Shown: positions 28,114 through 39,542 of the stretch, piece after piece
How positions within the stretch are numbered: position 1 is the stretch's first letter
Layout: each line of letters begins with the position of its first letter
Source of the DNA: Holothuria scabra
Lineage: Eukaryota > Echinodermata > Holothuroidea > Aspidochirotida > Holothuriidae
Assembly (NCBI GenBank): GCA_037179385.1
Contig: CM074184.1
Location: 18,308,001-18,372,000, forward strand
DNA: 64,000 nt
Direction of reading: 5' to 3'
Notes under the pieces: model-generated
Seen by the model: the letters and a program-made list of their open reading frames with translations, nothing else
What the model was told of the DNA's origin: nothing
Database searches by the model: none
Translations under genes and position numbers: made by a program

Positions 28114-29225
28114 AAAGCGGGCCACTACATTTGTTGCTCAAATTTCTGAACCTTTTTAGAAGAATTTTTACCTTATTTTTGTACTGATTCTACCGAATTT
28201 TGGTTTGCCAAAAAATATGGGGACAGTCCACTGCCCATTTTCTTACGCGTGTACCAACAATCCCTCGGAGTTGAAGAATGTTCCTATCATCTCAAACTAT
28301 ATGAAGTGGCCTTAGTTTGTTTACCCCGTGCACTTCATAAATCATTTTGATTTAGCTTTGTACTTCTGTAAGCCTATTAGACATTTTGAAAAGTAGGAGT
28401 TTGGAGCTAGTTCAGTTTTAATGTAATTGCACCAATTATCTTTCATTATGTTTATCAAGGTGCTGCGGTAGAGTAGATAGAAGGAATTGACATTTTGAAA
28501 AAAATATGCATAGACCGTCGGGAGTTTCGAGGTCTGATCCCAGGGCCGTGTCAAAGTAAGGTGGGATTTTCACTTAAGATCACTCTGTAGGTTTTCACAT
28601 TTAAACTTACCTTCAAAGTTTCACAAGAAAGTTAGATCTAAATTTGATCAAAATTGTTAATTTTGTCTGACACCCAATTTTAGAGATATTTGTGGCTGCT
28701 TAGCGTAGTCATGTGGCTGTGAGTCATGCCAAACTTTTCGAAGTGGGAGAGGCACTGCGGAGGGGGAAGCTGTCCGCCGGAAGGGCACATCAAAATGAAG
28801 AGTTGGGCGTCACTGAAAGCTTAGCTACTAAGTGACGCGCAGCACTCCCAGGTGTTGGCGTTAAACCCCAAGGGCCCACTGTAGGACCCCTAGTGGGGTC
28901 CAGGGACAACACTCCATTGGGGGTCCATGGGTGGAGCTCATGCCAAGGCTTTGAGGTATTTGTAAACATGTGACTATTTGAATAAAACATTTGACAATCT
29001 CCAAAATGTCTTTGCAGCGCACTAAAACGGGCCACAAAAATTGAAATCAGAATTGACCATTGTGTTAGCCTTACTCGCACAAACGGTTTTATTATGTAGG
29101 GGGATGGGAGGAGGGTATGAATGGGGACAGCGGCTCATTTTAACGTTTGCACAGACTACAGAGTTTAAAAATAAACCCACTCTTGCTGCATTATAGTAAT
29201 TGATGTTGAGACAACTACCTTCCAG
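28114..29225. other. Non-coding stretch inside the 10-kb element
   Basis: A fragment with CCCTAGTGGGGTCCAGGG near 28890 is related to the hAT-like core at 39000, inverted. Otherwise nothing recognised. Confidence 0.35.
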
Positions 29226-29361
29226 GTATGCCACTGAGGTGAAGTATTCAATTGGAGCAACCAAGGTACATCTGACGGCTACAAATCCCGAGCTAGTGGG
29301 TAAAGGTGGAAAAGAAGTCCGATTGAACGCAGTTCAGAGGACTTTGTGGTGCCTTAGAATG
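29226..29361 (+). other. Candidate exon, function unknown
   Basis: A 136-bp open frame sits between a ccttccag acceptor and a gtaatt donor. Read from phase 2 it gives a balanced peptide beginning YATEVKYSIGATKV and ending LWCLRM. It lacks repeats and low-complexity bias. I do not recognise the family. A chance open frame is quite possible. Confidence 0.25.
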
Positions 29362-30133
29362 GTAATTATTACCAATGTATAGTTTGGAATTTTCTTCAGC
29401 AATAAATGGAAAAGGGTGGGTAACACCTGCTGAGACCATCCCAGGTGCACAAGCGAAGTGGCCAGAAAATTCTGGATTTGAGCAACTATGAAAATTTTGT
29501 GCAAGTCATTTTATCTCTTTAGGTATCCCCACTTTATGATCCCTGATGTGGTGCCTGGCTGCACCTCGAACTTTTCGAACATAACATCTTGATTGTGCAT
29601 AATTTTTTACATACCCAAAATCTCGTTGGGACACACGGGGGTACAGACAACCTTTGGGGGAACGTGCCACCCTGCCCCATACTTAACGACACCACTGCAT
29701 ATGACTGCAGTTCGAGACCTGAATGTTAATGCCTATAAAATAACACAGAAGAGCCCCAGTCTCCTAACATCGTACCTTCTTACAAGGGCGACGATTATAG
29801 CGGGGAGGAAGGGGGCTGAAATTGTTCACCCAAGAATATGTTTTAAGGATGGACCCCCTTTCGTCCCACCCTAAGTATGGTCAACGGTACTAATATTTGC
29901 GACTATTTGGGGTGTAAGTGGGAGTAGGGTGAGGTGTGTTTCCGAACGATTGATGGATCTATTGTTTTCATTCTCTTTCGCAAATGTTTCTCAAACTGTC
30001 AAAATTTTCGCAAATCGTTCGCAAACTATCAAAATTTTGGCAAAATTTCCGAGCGTCTCAAACCTTTCCTCAGTGTTGATCTCATTATCATTATCTTCCG
30101 ATAACAACTTTCGGAGAAACATGGCAGCAAAAG

Positions 30134-30340
30134 TTGAAATCTATTTACGAATTCCCAGGTAAAAGATTGGCTTTTATAGTGGCTTGTAGGTTTGATGGAT
30201 TGAAAGTGTCTCGAAGCAGAGCCGAATGCAGGTTTTGTCATGGAAATCTTACTCAAAGAAAAATTTTGGTGCGCTTTGCGCGCAATTCGTCACGGTTTGC
30301 GCTCCATCTTTTGACCATTGTTAAGGTAATAACTATGAAC
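30134..30340 (+). repeat. Repeat family with GAAAGTGTCTCGAAGCAGA, copy 1
   Basis: Shares the order CCAGGTAAAAGATTGGCTTTTAT, ATTGAAAGTGTCTCGA, a GCGCGC palindrome-rich segment, then TGACCATT with copies at about 34270-34460 (same strand) and 36140-36310 (inverted). Confidence 0.65.
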
Positions 30341-30476
30341 TACAGGCCCGTACACAGGATTTTGCGAAGGGCTCAATCACGAGTGACTGAGATGTGTCCT
30401 GGGGGAGGGGTCAAAGGATACCCACTCCCCTTTGGAAAATTTTTCAGCGTGGCCAGAGCAAAAATTACCCGTACTT

Positions 30477-32157
30477 TGGTGGGACGGAATTTGATAGCCT
30501 TTCTAATTAGTGCCTGTTAACATGTAGCTTCTGTGAATAATTCATTGGTTTCATAAAAACTGGTCAGTTACAGACTATTACAAAGCACAATGAAAAGAAC
30601 ATATATGTCAAGGTGTAACCATAGTAACACAAATTTATGGATGTGGCGGGACGGAATGATAGCTTTCACACAATCAGAAACATGTGACCAACATTTAATT
30701 ATTATCAAAAGTAGAGAGATATAAGGCAAAATTTCAAGATTGAAATGAAATCTAATTTTATTCTTCTTTTATTATGAAAACAATCGCATAAATCACATTT
30801 CGTTTGAAGGAGCTATGCAAAATTTTCAAAAGTGTGTCACTGTGGTGGGACTGAACCTAGTGAAGACTGTTCATTATGTATGGGTTCCAAAGACACCCCC
30901 TCAGCTTTTCATAAAACTTTCTCAAAACTTTACATTTCAGACAAAACCAAGTCATGGAAACTTTCAGTTCCAAAGCTTGACCTGTTTAATAGTTATGGTC
31001 CTTTTAAAAAGTATTGCGCAATATGGTGCTCTTTCAGGTGAGAGCTGCCATTGCCACTTTGCATGATTTTGCAGGCCCATTACAGTTCATAGGAATAAGA
31101 AGAAAACTGAAAATTTGTATGTCTAGTGAGTTATAGCCATATCAACAGTATGTGATGTAAAAACTGAAGTGAAGACCATAATTCTGAAAATGCAGGTCTT
31201 CAAAAAACAGTTTTTACCTTCCGAAAGTGAATTTTTTCAAACTTTGGGCCCATCTGGGTTCTAGACCAAGTGGTCCAAGGCCCCCATAATTTTGCTCAGC
31301 ATTATTTAGTCACAGGGCAATAAGCAGTGGGCAAGCATTTTCAAAAACTTTCTTCAAAGACGGAGTTGATAGGGTCCAAAATTAGTCCCATGGAAAATAT
31401 GGGGAAAATGGGCCTCGAACAAGGAGATTGTTGACCCTATGAGCAATGACCAACAAATTTTACTTTTTCAGTGGGGAAAGATATACATTTTTTCTTAATA
31501 TTTTCAAAAACAATGTAGGTTTTAGATCTCTTTCATGGTTAGGTGAGAGGAAGAAGGTGCATAATATACATACAAGTCAGAAACAAACTCGACGAAAACC
31601 ATTTGGGATCATATTTGAGGGCCCACAAATTTTGGAATTATACATGATGTACCTTCAAAACTAAATGCAACGTGGAGAAATATGCCATATTTTTACAAAA
31701 GCTTTCAAAAACATGACTCTGGCAGTTACAGTCAAGTTATGAGTAAATCTGTCAGAGCATACTACTTAAAATTACCTTTAAAATGAAATTCCGTCCCAAA
31801 ACACTTGTTTCCGAGGTGCCACAAAAATGTCGAGCAATCACCATGACAACCCAAAATACCATATTGACTTTTTTTGCACGCAGAAGTGTCACTTGCATTT
31901 ACAACTGATAGTTTGGAAAGTTTCAATAAATTTTTCAACTTCTGTACCATTGAAAATAAAAAAAAGAATGTAAAAAAATGTGGTGGGACGGAATGAGACA
32001 TTTTCATTTTAATTTTTACTAGATACTGAAAGTATTTTGAGTATTTTTTCAGTGCATAGATTGTGTTTACTAAAGCAATTTGACACAGAAAAAGAACGGA
32101 ATTCAAATTCTTTTAAATATGTTGTCATGTCCTTTTTTCCTAATCCCGTCCCACCAC
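30477..32157. repeat. TGGGACGGAAT motif set in both orientations
   Basis: GGTGGGACGGAAT at 30478 and 31982 and GGCGGGACGGAAT at 30645, with inverted ATTCCGTCCC at 31788 and CCCGTCCCACCA at 32145. Between them lies non-coding sequence. It resembles the other short-motif elements of this window. The segment 30832-31036 has an open frame with a CHC..CSLC cluster before a gtgaga donor, not assignable. Confidence 0.45.
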
Positions 32158-32399
32158 ATTTTGAATGTGCAATTTGCTGCAATTTGCATCTTTGAATGAC
32201 CGCATAGCCCAAAATGGTCATCGCCAAACCTAAAATTTAAACGATGTCGATTTGGTTCAATTCACCAATGGTAATTTAGACTACAACCCAAAGTTTGAAA
32301 TCTGAAGAATAATTGGATATTCAGTGAGCTCACTGAATATCTAAGTGGAAAATGGAGGTACATTTGGCCGAAAAACTGTCTGTTTACTCATTTACAGGG

Positions 32400-32695
32400 G
32401 TAACCCATGATTTCCCGACAGGGAAGCTGGGTTCCCCGACAGGGGGCTGCGCCGACTGAGCCCGAATTTACGATTACTTTTTTGCTTTTTTGCACTTCAG
32501 TTCTTGGAGACCGACCCCCGTCAGCATACTTGTACCATTTTTTTGCTTTTTCCAAAACAAAAATATCGAGGTTCCTGCTCCCCGACAACACCCATTTTTC
32601 AGCCCCGACGGGGGCTAGGCTTCCCCGACGTGGGGGGGGGGGGGGGCTGGTGGCCCCCGTGCCCCCGGCCCCACCCCGGCTCATTTAAAGTTGGC
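32400..32695. repeat. GTCGGGG-rich repeat with long G-run
   Basis: CCCCGACAGGG, CCCCGACGGGGG and CCCCGACGTGG words precede a G-run (32633-32646) and a C-rich tail. Related GTCGGGG words occur at 26400-26465 and 24556. Probably one end of a hAT-like element. Confidence 0.4.
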
Positions 32696-32726
32696 AGTTT
32701 TACAGCGTCATGTGTTCTCTTCCCAG

Positions 32727-32806
32727 ACCCAGAAAATTATGGTTACCTCTTATGGTTACCGGAAGTTGCTGCTCACATTCGAATCTCAAAAGACCATCTT
32801 TGTGAG
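32727..32806 (+). other. Candidate exon, function unknown
   Basis: An 80-bp segment lies between a tcttcccag acceptor and a gtaggg donor. Two frames are open; one reads PENYGYLLWLPEVAAHIR, the other, in phase 0, follows the candidate exon at 29226-29361. No family recognised; may be chance. Confidence 0.22.
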
Positions 32807-33003
32807 GTAGGGAATGGGTGATAAATGTTAGCATTAGTCTCAGGGCACATTCGACCAGTTAATATACATGAAATCATATAGACATGCATTGGTTATTACA
32901 TCGCAATGATCGCATGTCAATTCCATTCAACCACTTTTGCCGTGTTTTCTATTTTTGTTATATATTTTGGGAAAGTCCTTACAGCAATAATAATGATTAT
33001 AAC

Positions 33004-33269
33004 CAGTGTCATAGCCAGAATTTATCCCACAGGGTGGGGCATGACATATGTTGTGTGATTGTTGTTCTTGGGGCGGGGACTAAGGGAAGGGAGTTTCCCC
33101 TCCCCTCTGAAAAATTTTGAAAAATTAGGTGTCCTCACATGCAATCTGGTGCGCATTTGCTACCTTTGAAATAAAGTTTGTGTTAAAAATTTACGAATTT
33201 AGGTACTAAAAAACAGTATCAGCGAGGGAGGGGATATGACTCAATGGCCATGCCCTAAATACGCCACTG
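33004..33269. mobile_element. Small hAT-like MITE, 266 bp
   Basis: Left end CAGTGTCATAGCCAGAATTTA and right end CCTAAATACGCCACTG resemble an inverted pair. Flanking 8-mers (ATTATAAC, ATAATAAT) match only in part. Confidence 0.4.
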
Positions 33270-34265
33270 ATAATAATAATATAAGTCTAACCATTGAAAA
33301 TACACTGGTAAGTTACCGAATATATAGATGCTGGTGCAATTCAAATCAGAACTTTGTTTGTATTGATTTCCTTTAGCTACATCATTGCAATTTATTTTTC
33401 TTTCAGTAGGTGCCTGAAAATTCCCTTAATATTACCCGAATTTTCACAGAAATTTTTGGTTGGGGGCTGCAGCCCCCATCCCCCGTCTCATACGCCTATG
33501 ATTATTCTGAAAGAATCAGGAGACAGTAACGGAAAAATATCCGTTACTAGGAGGCATGTTTTTAGGCCGAAGGCGATTGGTAGTTTATTTGTTCATTTGT
33601 TACAGGTTAACGAAAATCAATGTAAGTCGTATTTTAACGGATACAGGTGTTCCACATTGGATTTTCTGTTGGAACTGGTGTTTATTATTAAGGACCAGCG
33701 CCAAAAAATTCTTCGTGTTATGGTTAATCTAAATTATGTTATTCCGTTCAATATTTCGATCAAGTATGTGCTGAACTTAAACTTGGGAGCCTTTATTATA
33801 ACTTTATCATTTCAGTGGCGGATCCAAGGAGGGTTAGGGGTTTAACCCCCCCCCCCCCTTTGAATTTTTCTGCTGTTTTAAAATAGCTTTTTTTATAATT
33901 TGCTTTAATAGACTGTCCCCTTTGGACTCCCAATAAGCTCTGAAAATTATTGCCCATTTTCTTAGATTCATGGTTGGAATACCTTCCAAATACTCCAAAG
34001 AAAGAGTTTTGGCTGGATTTTTTTTTTAACACAACATTACAGTAATTCTTGGTTTCAGCTTCAGCGAGACTTCAGCCTCAAGCTATTGTGTACTCTTTTG
34101 TAGGCAGTACCCTTCTGTTCTGCAGGATCAGCTCATAGCCTTTGTGTAGGCCTACTCTGCCATCGAGCTGATTGTAACTTGAGGGATGTAACCCTTTACA
34201 ACTTGTAGGCTATCATAATTATCTGTCGCAAATTTCTGCTTCTGAAACTAAAAACAGTGTTGTCA
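33270..34265. other. Non-coding stretch with orphan element ends
   Basis: CGTCTCATACGCCTATG at about 33492 and CAGTGGCGGATCCAAGG at 33813, the latter just before a C-run, look like unpaired hAT-like ends. No exon supported. Confidence 0.35.
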
Positions 34266-34269
34266 AGGC

Positions 34270-34460
34270 TTGTGCGGACCTCCAATCCAGGTTAAAGACC
34301 GGCTTTTGATTGGCATATCGTTTTGTTAGGGAATTGAAAGTGTCTCGATGCAGAACCTTAATGAAGGTGCTGTCGAGGAAATTCTGTTTTATGAAAAAAA
34401 TTCTGCGCGCTCCGCGCGCATTCGTCGCTCCGTCTCATGACCATTATTACGGTTATAATA
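34270..34460 (+). repeat. GAAAGTGTCTCGA repeat family, copy 2
   Basis: Same segment order as 30134-30340, including GCGCGCTCCGCGCGC near 34405 followed by CATGACCATT. Confidence 0.65.
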
Positions 34461-36135
34461 CAATGGAGCTATTCTGATCACGACACTTTTCCGAAAAAGA
34501 GAGGTACATCTTCAACATCTGTAGGGCCTCTCATCAATATGGGATCTTTTAATCTAATCTGTAGCATGATGAGGAATAGCCCGCGCGGCAAGATGAGGAA
34601 GGTTGAAATTACGTATTTGAGTTATACATTTTTCAAACATTTTCACTAAGCGCTTCGCGCGCAGCCATTGTCGGTGTGGATGGTGGTTGTTTATACACTT
34701 ACGACGAAAACGCATTCGGAAACGTGCTTGTTAGTCCTACACCCATTTTGCTTTACCTATCAGGGAGGTCTACATCACCTTCCTGTACCTATACAGCATT
34801 GGGGAGATTCCTCATTGCTGGAAGCTGTTTATCTGGATTTTCCTTCATAATTAGTAAAAATACGATAACTGTGAAGTGTTCAGAGCCATACTCTATGTTA
34901 TCATTTGGAATTTAGGTAATAAACGTTATTTCATTGCCCCATGCTACATAATTAAAGCAGAGCTTCCATGGAGCCCTATACAGGTGTCTGCTAGCCTTAG
35001 ATGTCCTTTTGTAATACACGATAGAAGAAAGGGAAAATTTCGTAATAGTCCAAGAATGTTTTTTGGACTCCACGCATGTACTTTTACGTAAAAACTTTTC
35101 CCGAATAGAAGGCAGTAAAGAAGCCAAAAGGGGGCTTCAGGAGGTTTTTTGACAACGGATCCTTCTCATACTCTCCTCTTTCACCCAACCAAAAATTAGC
35201 ATTCTCTATACTTTGGACAGTTTTTTTTTATTACATTCAAAAATGTCCTAAAGATAGCACCATTTTGCATCTGAGCAACCTTAAATTAATAAAAGAAATT
35301 TTACCCCTACTCTCAAACCCCTGTCCCAGGTCAGCACCTTGATGTAGTGACAAAAGAAGGATCCCCACTCCTGTATTCAAACGCAGGGGCGCATAAAAAG
35401 TTGAGATTTTCGCAGACTTGGGAGTTTAACTGAGGTGGCATTAGGACATTTTCTGTTGTGCCCCCCCCCCCCCATTTACAAAATCCTGGTGGTGCCACTG
35501 CCCGAGAATATCTTGCTCCCAAAAGAGAGAATAGTCGCAAAATGGTTGTACGGGTAGACGGGTTGCCGAAAAGGTGGCAAATGCCAAATTTAAGACGCGT
35601 GAAGCTCGCCGAAAATTTGGGCTTCTAGTGAACAAAGTTTTTTCCTTTTTTTTGTTAAGAAAAGCTGGAAAATTTTTGATATATTGAAGATTTCGCCATT
35701 CTTAAGAACAAAACCAAAAACTTTTTCTGGGCGACTGGTCGTCGTCTCATTACATACTTTATCTTACCCATTAAAGCTCCCTGGTGAAAATGAAAAAAAT
35801 GTCCCTGATAGGGGGCCACGTCTGGACTTAGCACTTTTAATTTCCTTACAAGATATGTTTGGCACGATGGCGAGTCAAAGTTAGGTAAAGAAGGGTACAA
35901 CTTCGCGTCAATGCAATTTTGTGTTCCTCCAGAATCACGTCTACAATAAAGAACAATAATTTCACCCTTTCAGTTGAATGTATAAAGCAAATACATAATT
36001 TCAACCTTCCACATAATGCTACAAATTAGATTGAAAGAACCCATATTGATGCGAGGCCCCTTCCGAGGTGGGAGATGTACCTCTGTTTTTCGGCAAAGGT
36101 GTTTGTGATTAGAATAGATTTATTTAAAAATTGTC
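34461..36135. other. Non-coding stretch inside the 10-kb element
   Basis: Contains a C-run plus CCTGGTGGTGCCACTG at 35461-35501, an orphan right end of the 38643-type hAT element. The frame at 34676-34915 has no recognised domain. Confidence 0.35.
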
Positions 36136-36139
36136 ATTA

Positions 36140-36310
36140 GGTGGAGTGCAAAGCTTGACGAATGCGCGAAAAGCGCGCAGAAATTTTTTCATTAGGTAAG
36201 ATTCCCTTGAAAAAAAAACCTGCATTCAGGCTCTGCATCGAGACACTTTTAATTCCTCAACAAACCTATAAGCCAATTTAAAAACCGGTATTTTACCTGG
36301 AAATTTTTAA
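36140..36310 (-). repeat. GAAAGTGTCTCGA repeat family, copy 3, inverted
   Basis: Complement of the same segments: GCGCGAAAAGCGCGC, CTCTGCATCGAGACACTTTT, then CGGTATTTTACCTGG. Confidence 0.6.
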
Positions 36311-36694
36311 AAAGCTTCCAAGTTTTCCTGCTGTACTCTCCGGGAGTTGCTATCGGAAAATATTGATTATAAGAGTTTGGATCGCGGAAATTTTTTTTTA
36401 TCGTTTGCAAAGGATTTGAAAATATTCTGAAAGTTTCAGAACCATTTTTGATCTAGAAAGTAATTACAGATCTATAGTTCTATAACTGTATAAGAAGACG
36501 TTCTATAGCTTAAACACCTTTTGTGATCATTTTAAAATTTAAAGAATTTTTTTTGAAATCAATTGGTGCCCCATGCCCCCATATCCCCAGGCCGGCGCCA
36601 ATGGTCGTATTCGGGAGAGACCTTGTACTAGGAGTGGCTGCCTCAAGTGTGTTTATTTTGCTTCCCCTTTTCTGTTCCTACTCTTCTGTTCTCT

Positions 36695-37099
36695 GTATGT
36701 CAATATCTCAATATCCTAATATCTCTCAGTGAAGATATTAAGATATTTAAATTCGGTAAGTCAATATCTTCTAATCTTTCAGTGAAGATATTAAGATATT
36801 GTAATGTAATATTTCAATATTTTACACTAAAATATTGAGATGAAAAGATCTCGGAAGTCAATATCTTTATATCTTTCAGTGAAGATATTAAGATATTGAG
36901 ATCTTGTATGTCAATATCTTAATATCTTCCAAAGAAGATATTAAGATATGGAGATCCTTTAATGTAATATTTCAATATTTCACGCTAAAATATTGAGATG
37001 AAAAGATCTCGGATGTCAATATCTAAATATTTTACTGACAAAAATTCGGGAAAGTCACATAATATCTCAACATCTGCATGACACCTTAAAAGCTCCGTA
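36695..37099. repeat. Right inverted end of the 10-kb element, hairpin array
   Basis: Reverse complement of 27143-27560: several CAATATCTT..AAGATATTG units, a TCAATATTTTACGCTAAAATATTGA segment, then the terminal GCTCCGTA. CTTCAA follows at 37100-37105. Confidence 0.75.
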
Positions 37100-37367
37100 C
37101 TTCAAGCTCTAAACTGTGTGAAACATTAAACGTCGTCACACATCATTCCCCGAAAGTTTGGGATTTGATTAAATTTAGCGAAATGGAACCTTCAGGACGC
37201 CGTAACCCCTGTATTTTGAATGCTAGAGACTTGCACTTAAAACATATCTTAGAGCTAACACTACTGTTTATACATAGAAATCAACCAAGAAACGTTGGAA
37301 GCAACAAGCAGCGGCGGCCATTCAAGTGTTTGCTATTGTTTGAAACTGGGAAAATCTTTTGTTTAAA

Positions 37368-37565
37368 GTCCTCATGACCCTCTGGAAAAGGGCAGTTCGG
37401 CGAAACCAAACGATAAACTGCTTCCTGAAGAAGCTATTTCGCTCACTGAAGGACAACCAACACTTGACCAACCTCAAGGCCCTCAGACCGCTTACATCAT
37501 TGGTCTGCCATGTACGGCTCCATTCTAGACTGAATGAAAAGAACAGATACTACAACGTGTGAAGT
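37368..37565 (+). repeat. CCCTCTGGNAAAGGGC repeat family, copy 1
   Basis: About 190 bp: CCCTCTGGAAAAGGGC, CGGCGAAACCAAA, GAAGAAGCTATTTCG, CCCTCAGACC, CCATTCTAGACT, GAAAAGAACAGATACTAC. Further copies at 43138-43262, 43276-43430 and 45571-45760. Confidence 0.7.
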
Positions 37566-37731
37566 ATCTGTCGAAAAGGCGGAGAAGCGAAGGCCGAGGC
37601 CCCGAATGAGCAAAGTCCTCACAGCCAAATTTCTCCCTTAGGTTATACTCTAATTGTATACCAAATCGCAAACTTGTGTCATAAAAAGCAAAATTCCCCA
37701 AAAGCAGAGCTCTCATCTACTGTAGGATATA

Positions 37732-37892
37732 ATTACAAAAGTGGTTGACTGGCGATTGCAAAAGTAATTGAAGAAATTTTCAATTACAGGGATGGTCCAT
37801 GAGCGTTACAAAAGTGGTAAATGAACATTACAAAAGGGGTGACCTCAAAAATTACAAAAGTGGTGACCTTGATAACAAAAGTGGTTGTTACA
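37732..37892 (-). repeat. Right inverted array of CCACTTTTGTAA motif
   Basis: ATTACAAAAGTGG words in inverted orientation, ending CAAAAGTGGTTGTTACA, mirror of 22831-23020. Confidence 0.65.
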
Positions 37893-38634
37893 ACCTGTAC
37901 GGATCTGCTATGAAATTGGTTTCATTTTTTCCAATCAGGGTATGAATTAATAAATGTTAACCCCCCTCCCCCATGATAGCTTTTCATACGTTTTCTCAAT
38001 TTTGAGATGCAGCTATCCACATCGTTGTGTGAAAATGTAGGGGACATTCAGCAAGTAAATGGAAGGGGAAGTATCCCAGGTATAGAGAGGAAACGGATCA
38101 TTCTTATAAGCATATTGCGACAGACTCTTGGATTTTAGTTGGGGTTACACTAAATCATTGGCGGAGTTAGATATTTTTTCAGGTGGCGCAAGCACCCAAT
38201 TTTTCCATTTCTTAGTGTTTTGTATTGCTGTATTATGAATGGAATTTTGGGCGCACAAAGAGCTCCAGAATTTCTGCTTTAATCTAAAACAAATATTTCA
38301 GAATGAGGTGTTCCCATGTCAATTGATGATCCTTGTCTCATTAAGCAAATTTTCGATTTTTTTTTCGTCTCAAGAGTAGGGGGAATTTTCCAAAACTGAT
38401 ATTTTAGAGTGTGACTGCGTGAGTAATACTGCATTAGAGATTGCATTTTGTGGAGGGGAAGGAGAAAATTTGGGGTAAAATGCAAAAGTTCGCTTTTTAC
38501 AAACAAATATTCAAAAAAATAGAACTTTTTTTGAGAGAATATGTAATGTCATAATTTTTACGATTTCCTATGTTCATAAAAAGCTTTGTCTTGAGAATTA
38601 TGGGGGGGGGGAGTGCCGTGTACCCACGACATCC
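37893..38634. other. Non-coding stretch
   Basis: An orphan CATTGGCGGAGTTAG end lies at 38157. No exon supported. Confidence 0.35.
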
Positions 38635-38642
38635 CCTAGATC

Positions 38643-39184
38643 CAGGGGCGGCACCAAGGCGGGGGGCATGGAGGGGGAAAATGCCCCCTCAGTCAGAGCC
38701 TTTTCCCCCAGTCCCCCCCCCCAATCAGCTCCTGAAGTATAGTGTCCTTTCAGGAGTTTTCAAGGCAAAATAATTCACAAATAATTGCTAATAGGTAGCT
38801 TTTAAACATATTGTCTCTTTCCAACTTTTCATGTTGTCAGCTTAGGAGAGTAATAGCCAAATAAGTCTAGTTTGCATTAAAATCATTTGGAATCTTTGCT
38901 TTGTATGATGCATTATGGACCAAAATACACCTATCCTGAGACTTAATTTTTTACCAAGAGATTTGCTAAAACCTCAGAGCTTCCGGGGGCTTCTCCCCCT
39001 GCACCCCCACCGGGGCTTTGCCCCTGGACCCCACTATGGGCCCTAAGGCGGGCCCCTGGACCCACCCGGTAAGTCTCGCGCTTCGCGCTCGATTTCGCGC
39101 TGCACGCGAAATTTTTTTGCCCCCAACATTTTCTTTTGCCCTCCATTCCCCCCCCCCACTTTTCAAATCCTGGTGCCGCCACTG
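38643..39184. mobile_element. Non-autonomous hAT element, 542 bp, with 8-bp duplication CCTAGATC
   Basis: Left end CAGGGGCGGCACCAAGG and right end CCTGGTGCCGCCACTG are inverted copies of each other. CCTAGATC occurs immediately outside both ends (38635-38642 and 39185-39192). Eight-base duplications and CAG-starting ends are typical of hAT. The interior is GC-rich with C-runs and GCGC words and has no transposase. Confidence 0.9.
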
Positions 39185-39192
39185 CCTAGATC

Positions 39193-39534
39193 CGCCATAC
39201 AAGTTGGAGAGATGCAGGTAAAAGATTTAATATACTCATGAACAGGTCATAAATTGGCCTCCAATAGGGTGATTGTAATGCATCTTTCATTCTACCTTGT
39301 GATCTCCCATTCACTAAACAAAACCTGTCCATGTACCTAGGGTCATACCCAGGGACAGGGGAAGAAACCAGCTTACATCCCCTACTACCCAGGTAGCAAA
39401 AATTGTTTTTAAAACGTGTGATGTGATGTTATAAAAGTTTTATAACATCCGCTTTGTGTTACCTGTGAGGGAATAGTTTTTGTTCCCTCTATAATCCCCT
39501 CTAACGTCTATTAGACACTCTTCATGCCAATGTG
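39193..39534. other. Host sequence between two hAT elements
   Basis: Nothing recognised except TAAAAGTTTTATAAC inverted words near 39430. Confidence 0.35.
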
Positions 39535-39542
39535 ATCTTAAA

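Larger units (their letters stand above)
27143..37099. mobile_element. Putative 9957-bp transposable element with hairpin-array inverted ends
   Basis: The left end (TACGGAGCTTTAAAGGTGTCAT, then a GTTGAGATATTATGTGAC segment and AT-rich repeats) matches the reverse complement of the right end base for base except for scattered changes. The match runs about 400 bp inward, to near 27560 and 36695. A 6-bp duplication, CTTCAA, flanks the pair. No transposase is recognised inside; the interior holds smaller repeats and a few exon-like frames. Six-base duplications are known for Polinton/Maverick elements, but the ends do not start with AG and no Polinton gene is seen, so the class is open. A non-autonomous element or a chance pair of inverted copies remain possible. 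Confidence 0.65.

Noticed and set aside
28440..28560. Possible tRNA-derived segment (GCGGTAGAGTAG and GAGGTCTGATCCC)
   Set aside because: Box spacing is too long and no stems form; at most a very decayed SINE.
33354..33845. 163-codon plus-strand open frame
   Set aside because: It crosses an orphan hAT-like end and C-rich repeat and has no domain; composition is non-coding.
33813..39200. Possible large hAT element from CAGTGGCGGATCCAAGG to TAGATCCGCCAT
   Set aside because: The right end is incomplete and flanking 8-mers do not match; it would also cross the right end of the 10-kb element.
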